Below, piece by piece: positions 36,954 to 46,348 of a stretch of DNA of 64,000 nt. Both the position numbers and the translations under genes were made by a program. Position 1 is the stretch's first letter. Each line of letters begins with the position of its first letter. The notes beneath the pieces were generated by a model. That model did not search any database. It was not told where the DNA came from and saw nothing but the letters and a program-made list of their open reading frames with translations. The stretch is from Gammaproteobacteria bacterium. GTDB taxonomy: Bacteria > Pseudomonadota > Gammaproteobacteria > Pseudomonadales > Halieaceae. The stretch is taken from the NCBI GenBank assembly GCA_024742415.1, contig JANSYN010000011.1:92212-156211 (forward strand), given 5' to 3'.

Positions 36954-39900
36954 CTACCCGGATGGCGGCACTGTGTTGCCCGGTACTGACAGACCCAGAC
37001 GCCGCTTCAGCGCTTCGCGTACACCCTGCACGATGGCATAGAAACCGGGTATGAAAAAGGTGCCCACCAGCAGCGCCGCGAGCATGCCGCCAAAAACGGT
37101 GATTCCCAGGGATTTCTGCCCAAACTCACCGGCCCCGGACGCAAATACCAGCGGCAGTATCCCCAGCAGGAATGAAACGGCCGTCATGCACACGGCACGA
37201 AAACGTGCATTGCCCGCATCTGCGGCCGCCTCGAGAATTGCCAGCCCTTCCTGCTCGCGCCGTTGGCGCGCAAATTCAACGATCAGGATAGCGTTTTTCG
37301 CGGCCATGCCAATCAACAGCACCAGGCCAATCTGTGCGTACAGATTCAATGCCGTGCCGGTCAGCAACAGCGCCCCGATGGCTCCACCGATGGCCATCGG
37401 CACCACCAGGATAATCGCTGCCGGAATTGACCAGCTCTCGTACTGCGCAACGAGGAACAGGTAAACAAAGATCAGGGCAAGCGCATAGGCAAATAACGCG
37501 GCGCTGCCTGCTTCCTTTTCCTGAAAGGCCAATCCTGTCCATTCGCTGCGATAGCCGGCCGGTAATGAACGCGCCAGCAAGTCGTCAAAGGCGGCCATGG
37601 CCTCACCCGAACTGTAGCCCGGCGCCGGATTAGCGCGCACGGAGGCTGCGCGATAAAGATTGTAGCGCTGTGCGACATCCGGCCCCAGGATAGGTTGGGT
37701 AGTCACCAGGGTGCTCAGGGGCACCATCTCTGCATTGCTCGACTTCATGTAGAAGTGATCAAGGTCGGTAAGGTCAGAGCGAAACGTAGATTCCGCCTGC
37801 ATGATGACTTTGTAGGTCTGCCCAAACTTGTTGAAATCATTGATATACAGCGAGCCCATCTGTGCCTGCAGCGTCATGAAAATCTCATCCAGCGGAACAC
37901 CCAGGCTTTTCGCCTTGAAGCGGTCCACATCGATAAAGTACTGCGGTACGTTGGCCCGGTACGTGGTAAACACGTTCTGCAGCGCTGGCGTCTGGTTGCC
38001 TTCGACGATCACATTGTTGAGGACCGCAGACAGCGCCGCAGGAGGCCGCGACAGCGTGTCCTGCACAATCAGCTCAACGCCACCCACCGCACCCATACCA
38101 GGCACGGCCGGCGGCGAGATTGCGAAGACCTGCGCCTCGGGCACCATCACTGCGGCTTTGCCATTGATGCGTCGCGACACGTTAAACACCAGGTCGTCTT
38201 TACTTTGCCGCTCCTGCCAGTCTTTGAGTACGACAAACAAGGTACCTGAGTTACTGGCCATCGTACCGTTCAACACCGAGTAGCCGGTGAGTGCCGTGAC
38301 CACATCAACGGCCGGTTCCTGCGCGACAATATGACTGACCTTGTCGACCACCGCCTTGGTACGGCTCAGTGCGCTCGCATCCGGTAGCTGAATATTTACA
38401 AGGAAGAGGCCCTTGTCCTCGTCGGGCACAAACCCTGTCGGCGTTGCAGTCATGCCCAGCGCAAGCGCACCCATCCACGCAAGAAAAATAAAAACAACGA
38501 CAACAAGCTTGCGCAATACCCATTGCACACCCAGGTTGTACACGCCGGTGAGCCTGCCAAATCCGGCAAGAAACTTCCTGTACCACAGCCGCTCCTGCTT
38601 CTCTGTGGGCTGTAACAGCAAGGCACAAAGCGCCGGACTCAGTGTCAGCGCATTGAGGGATGAAAAAACGACAGCAACGCAAATCGTTACCGCAAACTGC
38701 CGGTACATTTCACCCGTGATGCCCGGCAGCATGGCCACCGGAACAAAAACCGCCAGCAGCACCAGCGTCGTTGCGATAATCGCTCCGCCCACTTCTCTCA
38801 TGGTGATGAGCACCGCAGACTTTGCATCCATGTCCGGGTCCTCGCGCATGTGTCGGTCGCAGTTCTCGATCACCAGGATCGCATCATCCACGACAATGCC
38901 GATCGCCAGGATGAGACCAAACAGGGTCACCGTATTGATCGACATACCAATTAATTGCAGTACTGCGAAGGTGGCAATCAGGGAAACGGGAATCGCCACC
39001 GTGGGCACCAGCGTCGCGCGCCAGTTCCCCAGAAAGACAAACGTGATCGCGATCACCAGCGCGACCGCCTGAAAAAGTGAGGTCACGACCTGGTTGATTG
39101 CAGTAGCGACATAGCGCGTCGTATCGTAACTGGCTGAATAGGTCATACCGTCGGGAAACGACTGCGCCAGTTCGGCCACCCTGGCATCTACCGCGTCGCC
39201 AGAGGCAAGCGCATTGGCGTCGGCCAGCAAATAGAGCGCCACGTTGACTGCGGGCTTCCCGTCAATCTCACCAAAAAAGCCATAATCAGCCTGGCCCAGT
39301 TCTACCCTGGCGACGTCGCGCAGATAAATTGCCGAGCCGTCGTCCCGGGCACGCAGCACAATGTCCTCAAACTCAGTGACATCCTGCAAGCGGCCCTTGA
39401 TGCGCAGGGTGTACTCCGTTTGCAACGTGCCCTCGAAGGGCGGCGCGCCAATCTTGCCCGCCGCTACTTGCACGTTTTGCTCAGTCAACGCGCTGTGCAC
39501 GTCTTTCACTGACAGCCCCAGACCCGCCATGCGGTCTGGGTCCAGCCACAGGCGCATGGAGTACTCTGCCTCGCCCAGTATGGTGGCACTGGAAATGCCC
39601 TCCACTCGCGCCAGCGCGCTGATCACGTTGATCTTGACGTAGTTGGAAATAAACTTGTAATCGAGCGAATCGTCCGGTGATGAAAAACTCACGATCTTGA
39701 GAATATCCGGCGACTGCTCGTCTATTGTAAGACCCACTGCCGTGACCTCAGACGGCAGCGCTGGCTCTGCCAGTTTTACGCGATTCTGCACACGCACCAG
39801 CGCCATATCGGCATCTGATCCAACCGCAAAAGTAATGGTCAACCGATAGCTGCCGTCATTGGCGCTCTTGGAGGACATATAGATCATGTCCTCCACACCG

Positions 39901-40112
39901 TTCACCGCATCTTCAATCGGCGTGCCGACCGCTGTCTCAACCACTTCGGCTGAGGCACCGGGGTACACGGCGCTAACCACGATGCTAGGGGGTGAAATCG
40001 GAGGATATTCATTCACCGGCAACGTGTAGATGGACAGCCCACCGGCCAGTGTCAACACAATGGCGATTACCAGTGCAAACTTGGGCCTGTCTACAAAAAA
40101 AGCGCTAAACAC
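36954..40112 (-). CDS. RND multidrug efflux permease (HAE1/AcrB type)
   Basis: A 1052-residue inner membrane pump with 12 predicted transmembrane helices and two large periplasmic loops. The N-terminus [37 protein letters not shown] is diagnostic of HAE1 pumps. The proton-relay aspartates are in [13 protein letters not shown], and the GFVPDEDKG and [11 protein letters not shown] motifs are present. Transport is coupled to proton entry. The start is GTG, 3 bases after the adaptor gene. No TolC-like gene is adjacent, so the outer membrane channel must be encoded elsewhere. Confidence 0.95.
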   Translation of the reverse strand: MFSAFFVDRPKFALVIAIVLTLAGGLSIYTLPVNEYPPISPPSIVVSAVYPGASAEVVETAVGTPIEDAVNGVEDMIYMSSKSANDGSYRLTITFAVGSDADMALVRVQNRVKLAEPALPSEVTAVGLTIDEQSPDILKIVSFSSPDDSLDYKFISNYVKINVISALARVEGISSATILGEAEYSMRLWLDPDRMAGLGLSVKDVHSALTEQNVQVAAGKIGAPPFEGTLQTEYTLRIKGRLQDVTEFEDIVLRARDDGSAIYLRDVARVELGQADYGFFGEIDGKPAVNVALYLLADANALASGDAVDARVAELAQSFPDGMTYSASYDTTRYVATAINQVVTSLFQAVALVIAITFVFLGNWRATLVPTVAIPVSLIATFAVLQLIGMSINTVTLFGLILAIGIVVDDAILVIENCDRHMREDPDMDAKSAVLITMREVGGAIIATTLVLLAVFVPVAMLPGITGEMYRQFAVTICVAVVFSSLNALTLSPALCALLLQPTEKQERLWYRKFLAGFGRLTGVYNLGVQWVLRKLVVVVFIFLAWMGALALGMTATPTGFVPDEDKGLFLVNIQLPDASALSRTKAVVDKVSHIVAQEPAVDVVTALTGYSVLNGTMASNSGTLFVVLKDWQERQSKDDLVFNVSRRINGKAAVMVPEAQVFAISPPAVPGMGAVGGVELIVQDTLSRPPAALSAVLNNVIVEGNQTPALQNVFTTYRANVPQYFIDVDRFKAKSLGVPLDEIFMTLQAQMGSLYINDFNKFGQTYKVIMQAESTFRSDLTDLDHFYMKSSNAEMVPLSTLVTTQPILGPDVAQRYNLYRAASVRANPAPGYSSGEAMAAFDDLLARSLPAGYRSEWTGLAFQEKEAGSAALFAYALALIFVYLFLVAQYESWSIPAAIILVVPMAIGGAIGALLLTGTALNLYAQIGLVLLIGMAAKNAILIVEFARQRREQEGLAILEAAADAGNARFRAVCMTAVSFLLGILPLVFASGAGEFGQKSLGITVFGGMLAALLVGTFFIPGFYAIVQGVREALKRRLGLSVPGNTVPPSG

Positions 40113-40115
40113 GCT

Positions 40116-41237
40116 CTAGCCCTGCTGCCCGAGGCTGGCCATCGACTTGGTGGTGACAGTTATACCGGGTCGAACCTGCTGTAACCCTCGAACAATGACC
40201 TGCTCGCCCGCGGTAAGACCTTGCTTGACAATGACCTTATCGTCCAGGCGTTGAGCCAGTTCCACATCACGACGCACTACCAAACCAGTGCCGTCCACAG
40301 TCAATACGTAGCTGCCTTGCTGGTCGGCCTGAACCGCCGCCTGGGGGATAAAAAGATCCTCTGACAGCTCGGCGTCCTGCAGCAGCACGCGCACGTACTG
40401 TCCCGGCACGAGCACTGCGTCGGGGTTGGGGAAGCGCGCCCTTGCCTCCAGCGTACCCGTGGTCTGGTCAATACGGTTGGCAATGTAGTCGAGACGGCCT
40501 ATACGGGGGTAGATACTGCCGTCGGCTAATTCCAGGCTGACCTCGATCCGCTGCACGCTTTCACTGTTCATGCCGTTGGCGATGTTGTCTGCAACGCGTG
40601 AGAGATACGTGGCTTCACTGACCTGAAAATGCGCCTCCATCGAGTCAATGCTGACCAGGCTGGTGAGATCGCCGGTGGTTGGGCCTACCAGATCACCGAC
40701 GCTGGCAATACTGCGCCCGATGCGTCCGGTGATAGGCGCCGTGATCGTGGTGTAACCGAGGTTGACCCTGGCGCTTTCAAGTTGCGCCTGGGCGGCCTCT
40801 ATTCCGGCATCGCCCTCGAGTTTCTGTGCCTCGAAGTTATCCATCTCTGATTGCGATATCGCGCCCTTGGCAACCAGCTCCAAACCGCGTTTGTAGGTGC
40901 GCAGTGCATTGGCCTGCTGGGCCACTGCGCTTGCCAAATCCGCTTTGGCCCGGGCAACGGCGGCCTCGTATTCTGAATCATCGATGGTGTAGAGCACTGC
41001 TCCTGCCTCTACGATGTCACCCTCGCGAAAATCCCGGGTGAGCAGGTAGCCCGAGACCCGGGCCTGAATAGCTACGTCATTTTTTGCCTGCAAGCGCCCG
41101 ACATAACGCACCTTGGGTTGATGCTGGTCCAGCACAACCTCATCAACTACCACCTCGATCACCCGCGGTGGGGGCGGCTCTTCACTGCAGGCCGACAGAA
41201 CCAGCGCGAGACAGGCGATGGCGACGAACTTGCTCAA
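40116..41237 (-). CDS. RND efflux periplasmic adaptor (membrane fusion protein)
   Basis: A 373-residue lipoprotein (lipobox LVLSAC) of the AcrA/MexA family. It contains the barrel-sandwich start VRYVGRLQAKNDVAIQARVSGYLLTRDFREGDIVEAGAVLYTID, an alpha-hairpin (AVARAKADLASAVAQQANALRTYKRG), and the beta-barrel domain GRIGRSIASVGDLVG. It bridges the permease and the outer membrane channel. The start appears to be TTG at 41237 with a GGAG site 7 bases upstream. First gene of the efflux operon. Confidence 0.93.
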   Translation of the reverse strand: MSKFVAIACLALVLSACSEEPPPPRVIEVVVDEVVLDQHQPKVRYVGRLQAKNDVAIQARVSGYLLTRDFREGDIVEAGAVLYTIDDSEYEAAVARAKADLASAVAQQANALRTYKRGLELVAKGAISQSEMDNFEAQKLEGDAGIEAAQAQLESARVNLGYTTITAPITGRIGRSIASVGDLVGPTTGDLTSLVSIDSMEAHFQVSEATYLSRVADNIANGMNSESVQRIEVSLELADGSIYPRIGRLDYIANRIDQTTGTLEARARFPNPDAVLVPGQYVRVLLQDAELSEDLFIPQAAVQADQQGSYVLTVDGTGLVVRRDVELAQRLDDKVIVKQGLTAGEQVIVRGLQQVRPGITVTTKSMASLGQQG

Positions 41238-41532
41238 ATGATTTCTCCACTGACGTTACGCTTGGGCGTTGGGCACAAAGTAACACTTTTGCATGCAACA
41301 GAAAAACCTGTCACGCATACACAACGCACGTCAGCGGTACGACAGCTGCGCAACTCAACAAATACACCTTTGCGCCAACCGCGCGAGGGGCGCGTCGTAA
41401 CCGCGTCATTGCGGTAGCGGTAAGTGGGAGCCGCGCGCCGAGGCCCCAGCGGCAGACGAGCCTATAGCTATTGCACAGCTTTGCGGGTACCCTTTTTTGG
41501 CTCTTACCCGCCTATTAAACAGGATAATTATT

Positions 41533-42534
41533 GTGGCTCAATACAATCCGAAATGGCGCCCTATCGCCAGAGCGATTGGCATAGACACCGTGGTCGCCAA
41601 GATCAATGTGATTCTCCAGCACCTGCAAAAAACGCAGGCGCAGGCCGTTACCAGCGAGAGTGTTTGCAAGGGCACACAAATCCTGCTGAGTCTTGAATAC
41701 AAAGCGCTGGCTGACAAAGGCGTGACGCTGCCGTTCGACGAGGTTGAGTTTCGCAATTTTTCACAAACCGGTGAAGACGGAATACTCCATTACATTTTTT
41801 CACTGATTGGTACCACCAATAAACGGTGCGCGGAAATCTGTGCCGGCGTGGGAAGCGAGTGCAACTCGGCCAACCTGATCCTCAAGCACGGGTGGGATGC
41901 CCTACTGGTCGATGGCAACGAGAATCACGTGGCCCGGGGCAAGGAATTTTTCTCTCACCACCCGGACAGCAAAGTTGTACCACCCCTTTATCTGCAGCGC
42001 TGGATCACCCGGGACAACATCAACGATATTCTGGAAGATGCGGGCTTCAGCGGCGAGCTAGACCTGTTCAGCCTGGATATGGACGGCGTAGACTACTGGA
42101 TATGGGACGCTATCACCGCCATTAATCCTCGGGTTGTGGTTGTCGAGTACCAAAGTGAGTTTGGTGAAGAGCCCGTTACCGTGCCCTATCGCGACGACTT
42201 CTGCGCACAATGGGTACCGCTAAAGGCTCAACCCCGGGACAGCAATGACACCGCCGCTGCCGGCGGCGACAGCGCAAGCCAGCGCGATGGCGGTATGCAA
42301 TTCAATCAGTATGGCGGCGCCTCACTGGCAGCGTTCAACAAGCTGGCCAAACGCAAGGGGTATCGCCTGGTTGGAGCCAACAGCCTCGGTCACAACGCGT
42401 TTTTTATCCGCAATGACATCGGCATGGCTGTTTTCCCGGAGGTTTCAGAGCAATCGTGTTACAACGGCTTGTACCGGGAGCGCAGGCGCACGGTCGCCGA
42501 TGAACTGCAAGGTTTCGAATTCGAGCGGGTCTGA
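41533..42534 (+). CDS. FkbM-like SAM methyltransferase family protein
   Basis: A 333-residue protein. The central part (FSQTGEDGILHYIFSLIGTTNKRCAEICAGVGSECNSANLILKHGWDALLVDGNENHV) has a Rossmann-type motif I variant (EICAGVGSECNS) and DLFSLDMDGVDYWIWDAI, resembling FkbM-like methyltransferase-fold proteins found near sugar and polysaccharide genes. The start is GTG at 41533, with AGGA 8 bases upstream. It lies alone between the efflux genes and the Tat-exported epimerase. Substrate unknown. An insertion around residues 235-255 is low-complexity (NDTAAAGGDSASQRDGG). Confidence 0.7.
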   Translation: MAQYNPKWRPIARAIGIDTVVAKINVILQHLQKTQAQAVTSESVCKGTQILLSLEYKALADKGVTLPFDEVEFRNFSQTGEDGILHYIFSLIGTTNKRCAEICAGVGSECNSANLILKHGWDALLVDGNENHVARGKEFFSHHPDSKVVPPLYLQRWITRDNINDILEDAGFSGELDLFSLDMDGVDYWIWDAITAINPRVVVVEYQSEFGEEPVTVPYRDDFCAQWVPLKAQPRDSNDTAAAGGDSASQRDGGMQFNQYGGASLAAFNKLAKRKGYRLVGANSLGHNAFFIRNDIGMAVFPEVSEQSCYNGLYRERRRTVADELQGFEFERV

Positions 42535-42689
42535 TACTGAGGTCACCGGCGCGCTTGCTGCCGCCACATTAAACATTGGTGACCATGTATCGCCTGCCGC
42601 AACCGGTGCAGCAGCGCGATCGCTAGCGCTGGCAGCGCAGGAGCAATAACCTGCACCTGCCAACGCTGACCGACGCCCACCAAAGCGAA

Positions 42690-43793
42690 CTAGGCCGCTT
42701 CCTGCAATTTGTTCCAGGCCGCTATCAACTGCGCTTGTTGTTCCTGGCTGATGCCAACGCCGAGCACTTTGTCTTCAGCAGGAAAGCCCTGGTACCATTC
42801 AAATACATCCCTGGCGGTGTCCAGCTTGGCACGCTGCTGCAGCCCGTTTTGCATGGCCTTTTCAACGCTGAGCTGTCCCATACCTGGCATCGCGTCCTGC
42901 AGGGGAACCCAGAAAGGGATGTCCTGGACGCCCTGCGCGACCAGGAACTCGCTGTCGACCCAAACCACTGACGAGGCAGTATCGGATGCGGTTCGACAGT
43001 CATTGATCATCGTCTCCATGGTATAGGCGCTTGCCTTGGAGCTTGCATTAAAGGTGCCGTTCACGCTGTTTTCTGCACAGTGCACCACCCACTGCGCAAG
43101 ATCGCGTACATCAATGTACTGAACAAACGTGGACGGCCTGCCCGGGCCCAGTATCTCGCCGCCCATGGCGGCTTTCCTGATCCAGTAAGTGTAACGATGA
43201 TGCTTGTCGCCAGGCCCGGCGATGGCATCTGAGCGAATAACCGTGTGCTGCTGCGGAAAGTGTTTACTGACCTGCCGCTCACACCCGGCCTTGGCGGCGC
43301 CGTATTTTTGAAAGGAGTTATAGTTGGCCGAATCCGGGGCTTTCAGGTTGTAAACAGGCGCGGTTTCGTCCATCGGGCCGGACCAGTCCTTGTAGACCGC
43401 GGTCGATGAAATATAGAGATAGTGACCGACGTTCGGCTTCAGCAAGGCGCAGCTCTTCTGCACCTCGTTGGGCATGAAAGTGGACGTGTCCAGAACGACA
43501 TCCCACTGCCTTCCCTGCAAAGGCTCAAGATTTCCCGAGCGCGTGCCAACCAGCTTTTCAAGCTCGGGAAACAAGTGTGGGTCTGTCTTGCCACGGTTGA
43601 ACAAGGTCACCGTATGGCCGCTTGCTACGGCATTGTTGACGATATGCGGGCCGAGAAAACCCGTGCCACCCAGAATCAGGATCTTGAGGCCGGCAGCTGT
43701 TTTAGGTGGAGAAGTGGCAGAAGCCAACAGCGGGTTCATACCGGCAAGTCCGACCAGGCCCAGTTGGGCGAGCTGACGACGGGTTAGTTTCAT
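42690..43793 (-). CDS. Tat-exported NAD-dependent epimerase/dehydratase-like protein
   Basis: A 367-residue extended-SDR protein. The N-terminus MKLTRRQLAQLGLVGLAGMNPLLASA is a twin-arginine signal. The Rossmann motif GGTGFLG is at 42-48, and STAVY with YGAAK provides an SDR-type active site. Later parts (AIAGPGDKHHRYTYWIRKAAMGG, YIDVRDLAQWVVHCAE) match epimerase/isoflavone-reductase-like proteins. Export of a nucleotide-dependent Rossmann enzyme implies a tightly bound cofactor inserted before Tat transport, as for glucose-fructose oxidoreductase. The ATG at 43793 is preceded by a GGGAT-type site. Divergent from the Tat/GMC pair, suggesting a joint periplasmic sugar pathway. Confidence 0.85.
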   Translation of the reverse strand: MKLTRRQLAQLGLVGLAGMNPLLASATSPPKTAAGLKILILGGTGFLGPHIVNNAVASGHTVTLFNRGKTDPHLFPELEKLVGTRSGNLEPLQGRQWDVVLDTSTFMPNEVQKSCALLKPNVGHYLYISSTAVYKDWSGPMDETAPVYNLKAPDSANYNSFQKYGAAKAGCERQVSKHFPQQHTVIRSDAIAGPGDKHHRYTYWIRKAAMGGEILGPGRPSTFVQYIDVRDLAQWVVHCAENSVNGTFNASSKASAYTMETMINDCRTASDTASSVVWVDSEFLVAQGVQDIPFWVPLQDAMPGMGQLSVEKAMQNGLQQRAKLDTARDVFEWYQGFPAEDKVLGVGISQEQQAQLIAAWNKLQEAA

Positions 43794-44209
43794 AGGACAT
43801 CCCTTTACCGCATTCCACGGCAGGCAATTGGTGAGCGGGCCATGCACAAACGGCCCCTGATTCACTCCAAACTCTACCAGTTGCCACATCGCAGGCAAGC
43901 AAATTATCACCAAGATGCAAAGTGGAGCACAATCAGCGCGGCCGCTGCTTGCAGCGCGAACAGGGCGTGCGATAGTCGGCAAGGCCCGGCCGATGCGGCA
44001 ATCCTGCGCGGCAATCCTGCGCGGCAATTCTGCGCGGCAATCCCGCACTGCAATGGTGGCACGGTGCGCAAGGCATGGCTGAGCCTGTTGTGCCAGGGGG
44101 CCAGGGATTACCGCGACAGCAGATCGGTGTAAACTAGCGCCACTGGATTGAGTTCGAAAAAACACTCGCTGGTGCTCGAAGAGGCCCGGCAAACGCACCG
44201 AGGTAGTTG
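43794..44209. other. Divergent intergenic region with a tandem repeat
   Basis: About 416 bases between the epimerase-like gene and the Tat small-subunit gene. It contains the 13-base tandem repeat described separately and must hold both divergent promoters. I cannot assign a convincing -35/-10 pair. No gene is visible; the open frame running upstream of the epimerase start is Cys/Arg-rich and not family-like. Confidence 0.5.
43997..44048 (+). repeat. 13-base tandem repeat, four copies
   Basis: Four head-to-tail copies of GGCAATCCTGCGC: two identical (43997-44009, 44010-44022), one with a single change (GGCAATTCTGCGC, 44023-44035) and a degraded fourth (GGCAATCCCGCAC, 44036-44048). It lies in the shared regulatory region of the divergent Tat-exported enzymes. 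Confidence 0.85.
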
Positions 44210-44740
44210 ATGCAGATGCAGAGTACGAACAACACGTCACGCGGCCTTCCAGGGCACGCCGCTCACTCCGGCATCCAAGGGACGAGACAGCATAACGCGT
44301 CGATGGCCGGCGCGTGTTCCCGTCGCCGTTTTCTCTGCCGGACGGCTATCTCCGTCACGGCCATTGCTGCATTGGGCGTCACCCCTTTCAATGCGGTGCG
44401 AGCTGCGCCAGTTACTGCCCAGCCCGCAGACCTGGAGTTGGCCGCGCTGGGTCGTTGGCTAATCGACAATAAACCCGAGCTGGTGACCAGGCTGGAAGCT
44501 ATCGCCAACGATGCCCTGCCGTCCACGCTTGACCAGCCCATCGATTTACCATCGGCAAGCGCAGCAAAAGCACGCCTGACCCAGCATCAGCGTGTGGCTG
44601 ACGAGCTTGCCCGGGGCGACTTCGTATTCGCTGACGGCTGGCTGCTGTCGCACTCGGAAGCGGCAGCGACCCTGCTGTTTGCGCTGGCTGTGCCGGCACC
44701 TGCGCCCGCGGCCGCACTACCGGCAAACGTTCAACCATGA
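44210..44740 (+). CDS. Tat-signal small protein, partner of the GMC oxidoreductase
   Basis: A 176-residue protein with a twin-arginine signal (CSRRRFLCRTAISVTAIAALGVTPFNAVRA) after a 35-residue N-terminal extension. The mature part is short and helical, with FVFADGWLLSHSEAAATLLFALAVP, a motif I associate with small proteins next to GMC oxidoreductases. Its stop overlaps the start of the GMC gene (ATGA). The GMC protein has no signal of its own, so this subunit probably carries it through the Tat system as a complex. The start is uncertain: ATG at 44210 or 44216, or TTG at 44207. Confidence 0.75.
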   Translation: MQMQSTNNTSRGLPGHAAHSGIQGTRQHNASMAGACSRRRFLCRTAISVTAIAALGVTPFNAVRAAPVTAQPADLELAALGRWLIDNKPELVTRLEAIANDALPSTLDQPIDLPSASAAKARLTQHQRVADELARGDFVFADGWLLSHSEAAATLLFALAVPAPAPAAALPANVQP

Positions 44741-46215
44741 TTATTGGCGGGGCCAACGTCCAGGACGGTCGCACCTTTGAAGCAGACGTGTGTATCGTCG
44801 GCTCCGGCGCCGCGGGCCTGACACTCGCACTTGACCTGGCCAGGCGCGGTGCGAGCGTCATCCTGGTTGAAAGCGGCGGCATGGTTTTCCAAAAACAATC
44901 CAACGACCTGCTGGACATCGAGCTAGGCGGACAAAGCACCCCCGCACTGATTGCCGGCACGCGCGAACGGTTTTTTGGCGGCACTACCAATCACTGGGGC
45001 GGCGTCTGCCGTACCTTTGATGACTTCGAGTTCGAGCCCCATCCGTGGGTGCCCAACAGCGGGTGGCCCTTCGGCCTGGACGCACTTGATCCCTACTACA
45101 CCGCCGCTGCGGCGTTATTGGGCCTTCCCGAAGTCCGGCGAACCTATGATCCCGAGGCACTTGGGGTCGCGGATCGACCCGCCCTGGTGCGCCCCACAGA
45201 GCGCGACCTGCAGGCGGCAATCTGGCGACGCGTGCCACTGGAGCGCGTGCGCATGGGGCCGTGGCGCAAAGACGAAGTCAGCTCCAATCCGAAGATTCAA
45301 TGCGTTGTGCACACCACCATTGCGCAGATCCATCCTGGCCCCTCCGGCGAAAAAATCACATCAATGGAAGGTCGAACGTTTTCCGGCCGCACCCTGCACT
45401 TCCGCGCCAGGGACTATGTGCTGTGCACCGGCGCGGTAGAGAATGCCCGCCTGCTGCTCGCGTCTGATGCCGTTGTTCCGCACGGACTGGGCAATGAGCA
45501 CGATCTCGTGGGACGCTACTTTATGGATCATCCGGCAAACGTGCTTGGGCAGCTATTGCTCACCGACCCGGATGCCCCGGCCTCACAGGAAGAACATCTT
45601 GCCGAGAACGAACTCGTTGGGTGGACGACAACACCGGCCGCACGCAGAGCACACAAACTCCAGGGATTTATGAGTTGGGTCTTCCCGCGAAGGCCCCCGG
45701 AAAAACTTCCTTACGAACTTGCCATTCGTGAACTGGTGCAACCGCTGGGGCAGCGCCAGAAGCCCTCTTCCTCGCGCTACCTCAATATCGTCATCAATTG
45801 GGAACAATCACCCAACCCGCTAAGTCGTGTAACACTCTCACCCAAACTGGACGCTCTGGGCATTCGCAAACCGCATTTGCACTGGGCTGTCACCGCGGAA
45901 GACCTGGCGAGCGCGAAAAAAAGCTGCGAGCTTTTTTCCGTGGCTGTGGCGCGTGCGGGTCTTGGACGCGTACACCTCGAAGAAGTCGCCGGGCCTGTGA
46001 TTACCATGGGAGGCGGGCATCAGATGGGCACCACCCGGATGTCCATCGCGCCAAAAGACGGCGTCACCGACGTGAACGGCAGGGTTCACTCATTGGACAA
46101 CCTGTTTGTGGGAGGCAGCTCATTGTTTCCCACCGGTGGTTGGCAGCACCCCACATTCAGTATCGTCGCGCTTGCCCTGCGCCAGGCCGACTTCCTCAGC
46201 TCCCGGCATCGCTAG
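44737..46215 (+). CDS. GMC-family FAD-dependent oxidoreductase
   Basis: A 492-residue flavoenzyme. The FAD-binding motif GSGAAG is at 22-27 with VESGG at the end of beta-2; FFGGTTNHWGGVC and ALDPYY follow; the C-terminal active site is in GGGHQMGTTRMSIAPKDGVTDVNGRVHSLDNLFVGGSSLFPTGGWQHPTFSIVALALR. The His in WQHP occupies the catalytic position. Relatives oxidise sugars or alcohols and pass electrons to quinones or cytochromes. No signal peptide; export is likely through the Tat-signal partner. No cytochrome c gene is adjacent, so the electron acceptor is elsewhere. Confidence 0.9.
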   Translation: MIIGGANVQDGRTFEADVCIVGSGAAGLTLALDLARRGASVILVESGGMVFQKQSNDLLDIELGGQSTPALIAGTRERFFGGTTNHWGGVCRTFDDFEFEPHPWVPNSGWPFGLDALDPYYTAAAALLGLPEVRRTYDPEALGVADRPALVRPTERDLQAAIWRRVPLERVRMGPWRKDEVSSNPKIQCVVHTTIAQIHPGPSGEKITSMEGRTFSGRTLHFRARDYVLCTGAVENARLLLASDAVVPHGLGNEHDLVGRYFMDHPANVLGQLLLTDPDAPASQEEHLAENELVGWTTTPAARRAHKLQGFMSWVFPRRPPEKLPYELAIRELVQPLGQRQKPSSSRYLNIVINWEQSPNPLSRVTLSPKLDALGIRKPHLHWAVTAEDLASAKKSCELFSVAVARAGLGRVHLEEVAGPVITMGGGHQMGTTRMSIAPKDGVTDVNGRVHSLDNLFVGGSSLFPTGGWQHPTFSIVALALRQADFLSSRHR

Positions 46216-46348
46216 CGTTGCGACAACGACTGTTCGATGGTGTGTTCATGCAGTGCCATGGGGGTCTTGCCAGCTCTTGCGCGGCTGCGGTCGGATGCAG
46301 ACTGCGCACGTTCGGTCGTTGCATCCGCGTCATGGCCTGACAGGCCCC

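Noticed and set aside
43997..44048. A CRISPR array
   Set aside because: The 13-base units are directly head to tail with no spacers, and no cas genes are present.
43794..44240. A 149-codon upstream extension of the Tat-exported epimerase
   Set aside because: The extension is Cys/Arg-rich, would bury the twin-arginine signal, and crosses the 13-base tandem repeat. The ATG at 43793 explains the signal peptide.
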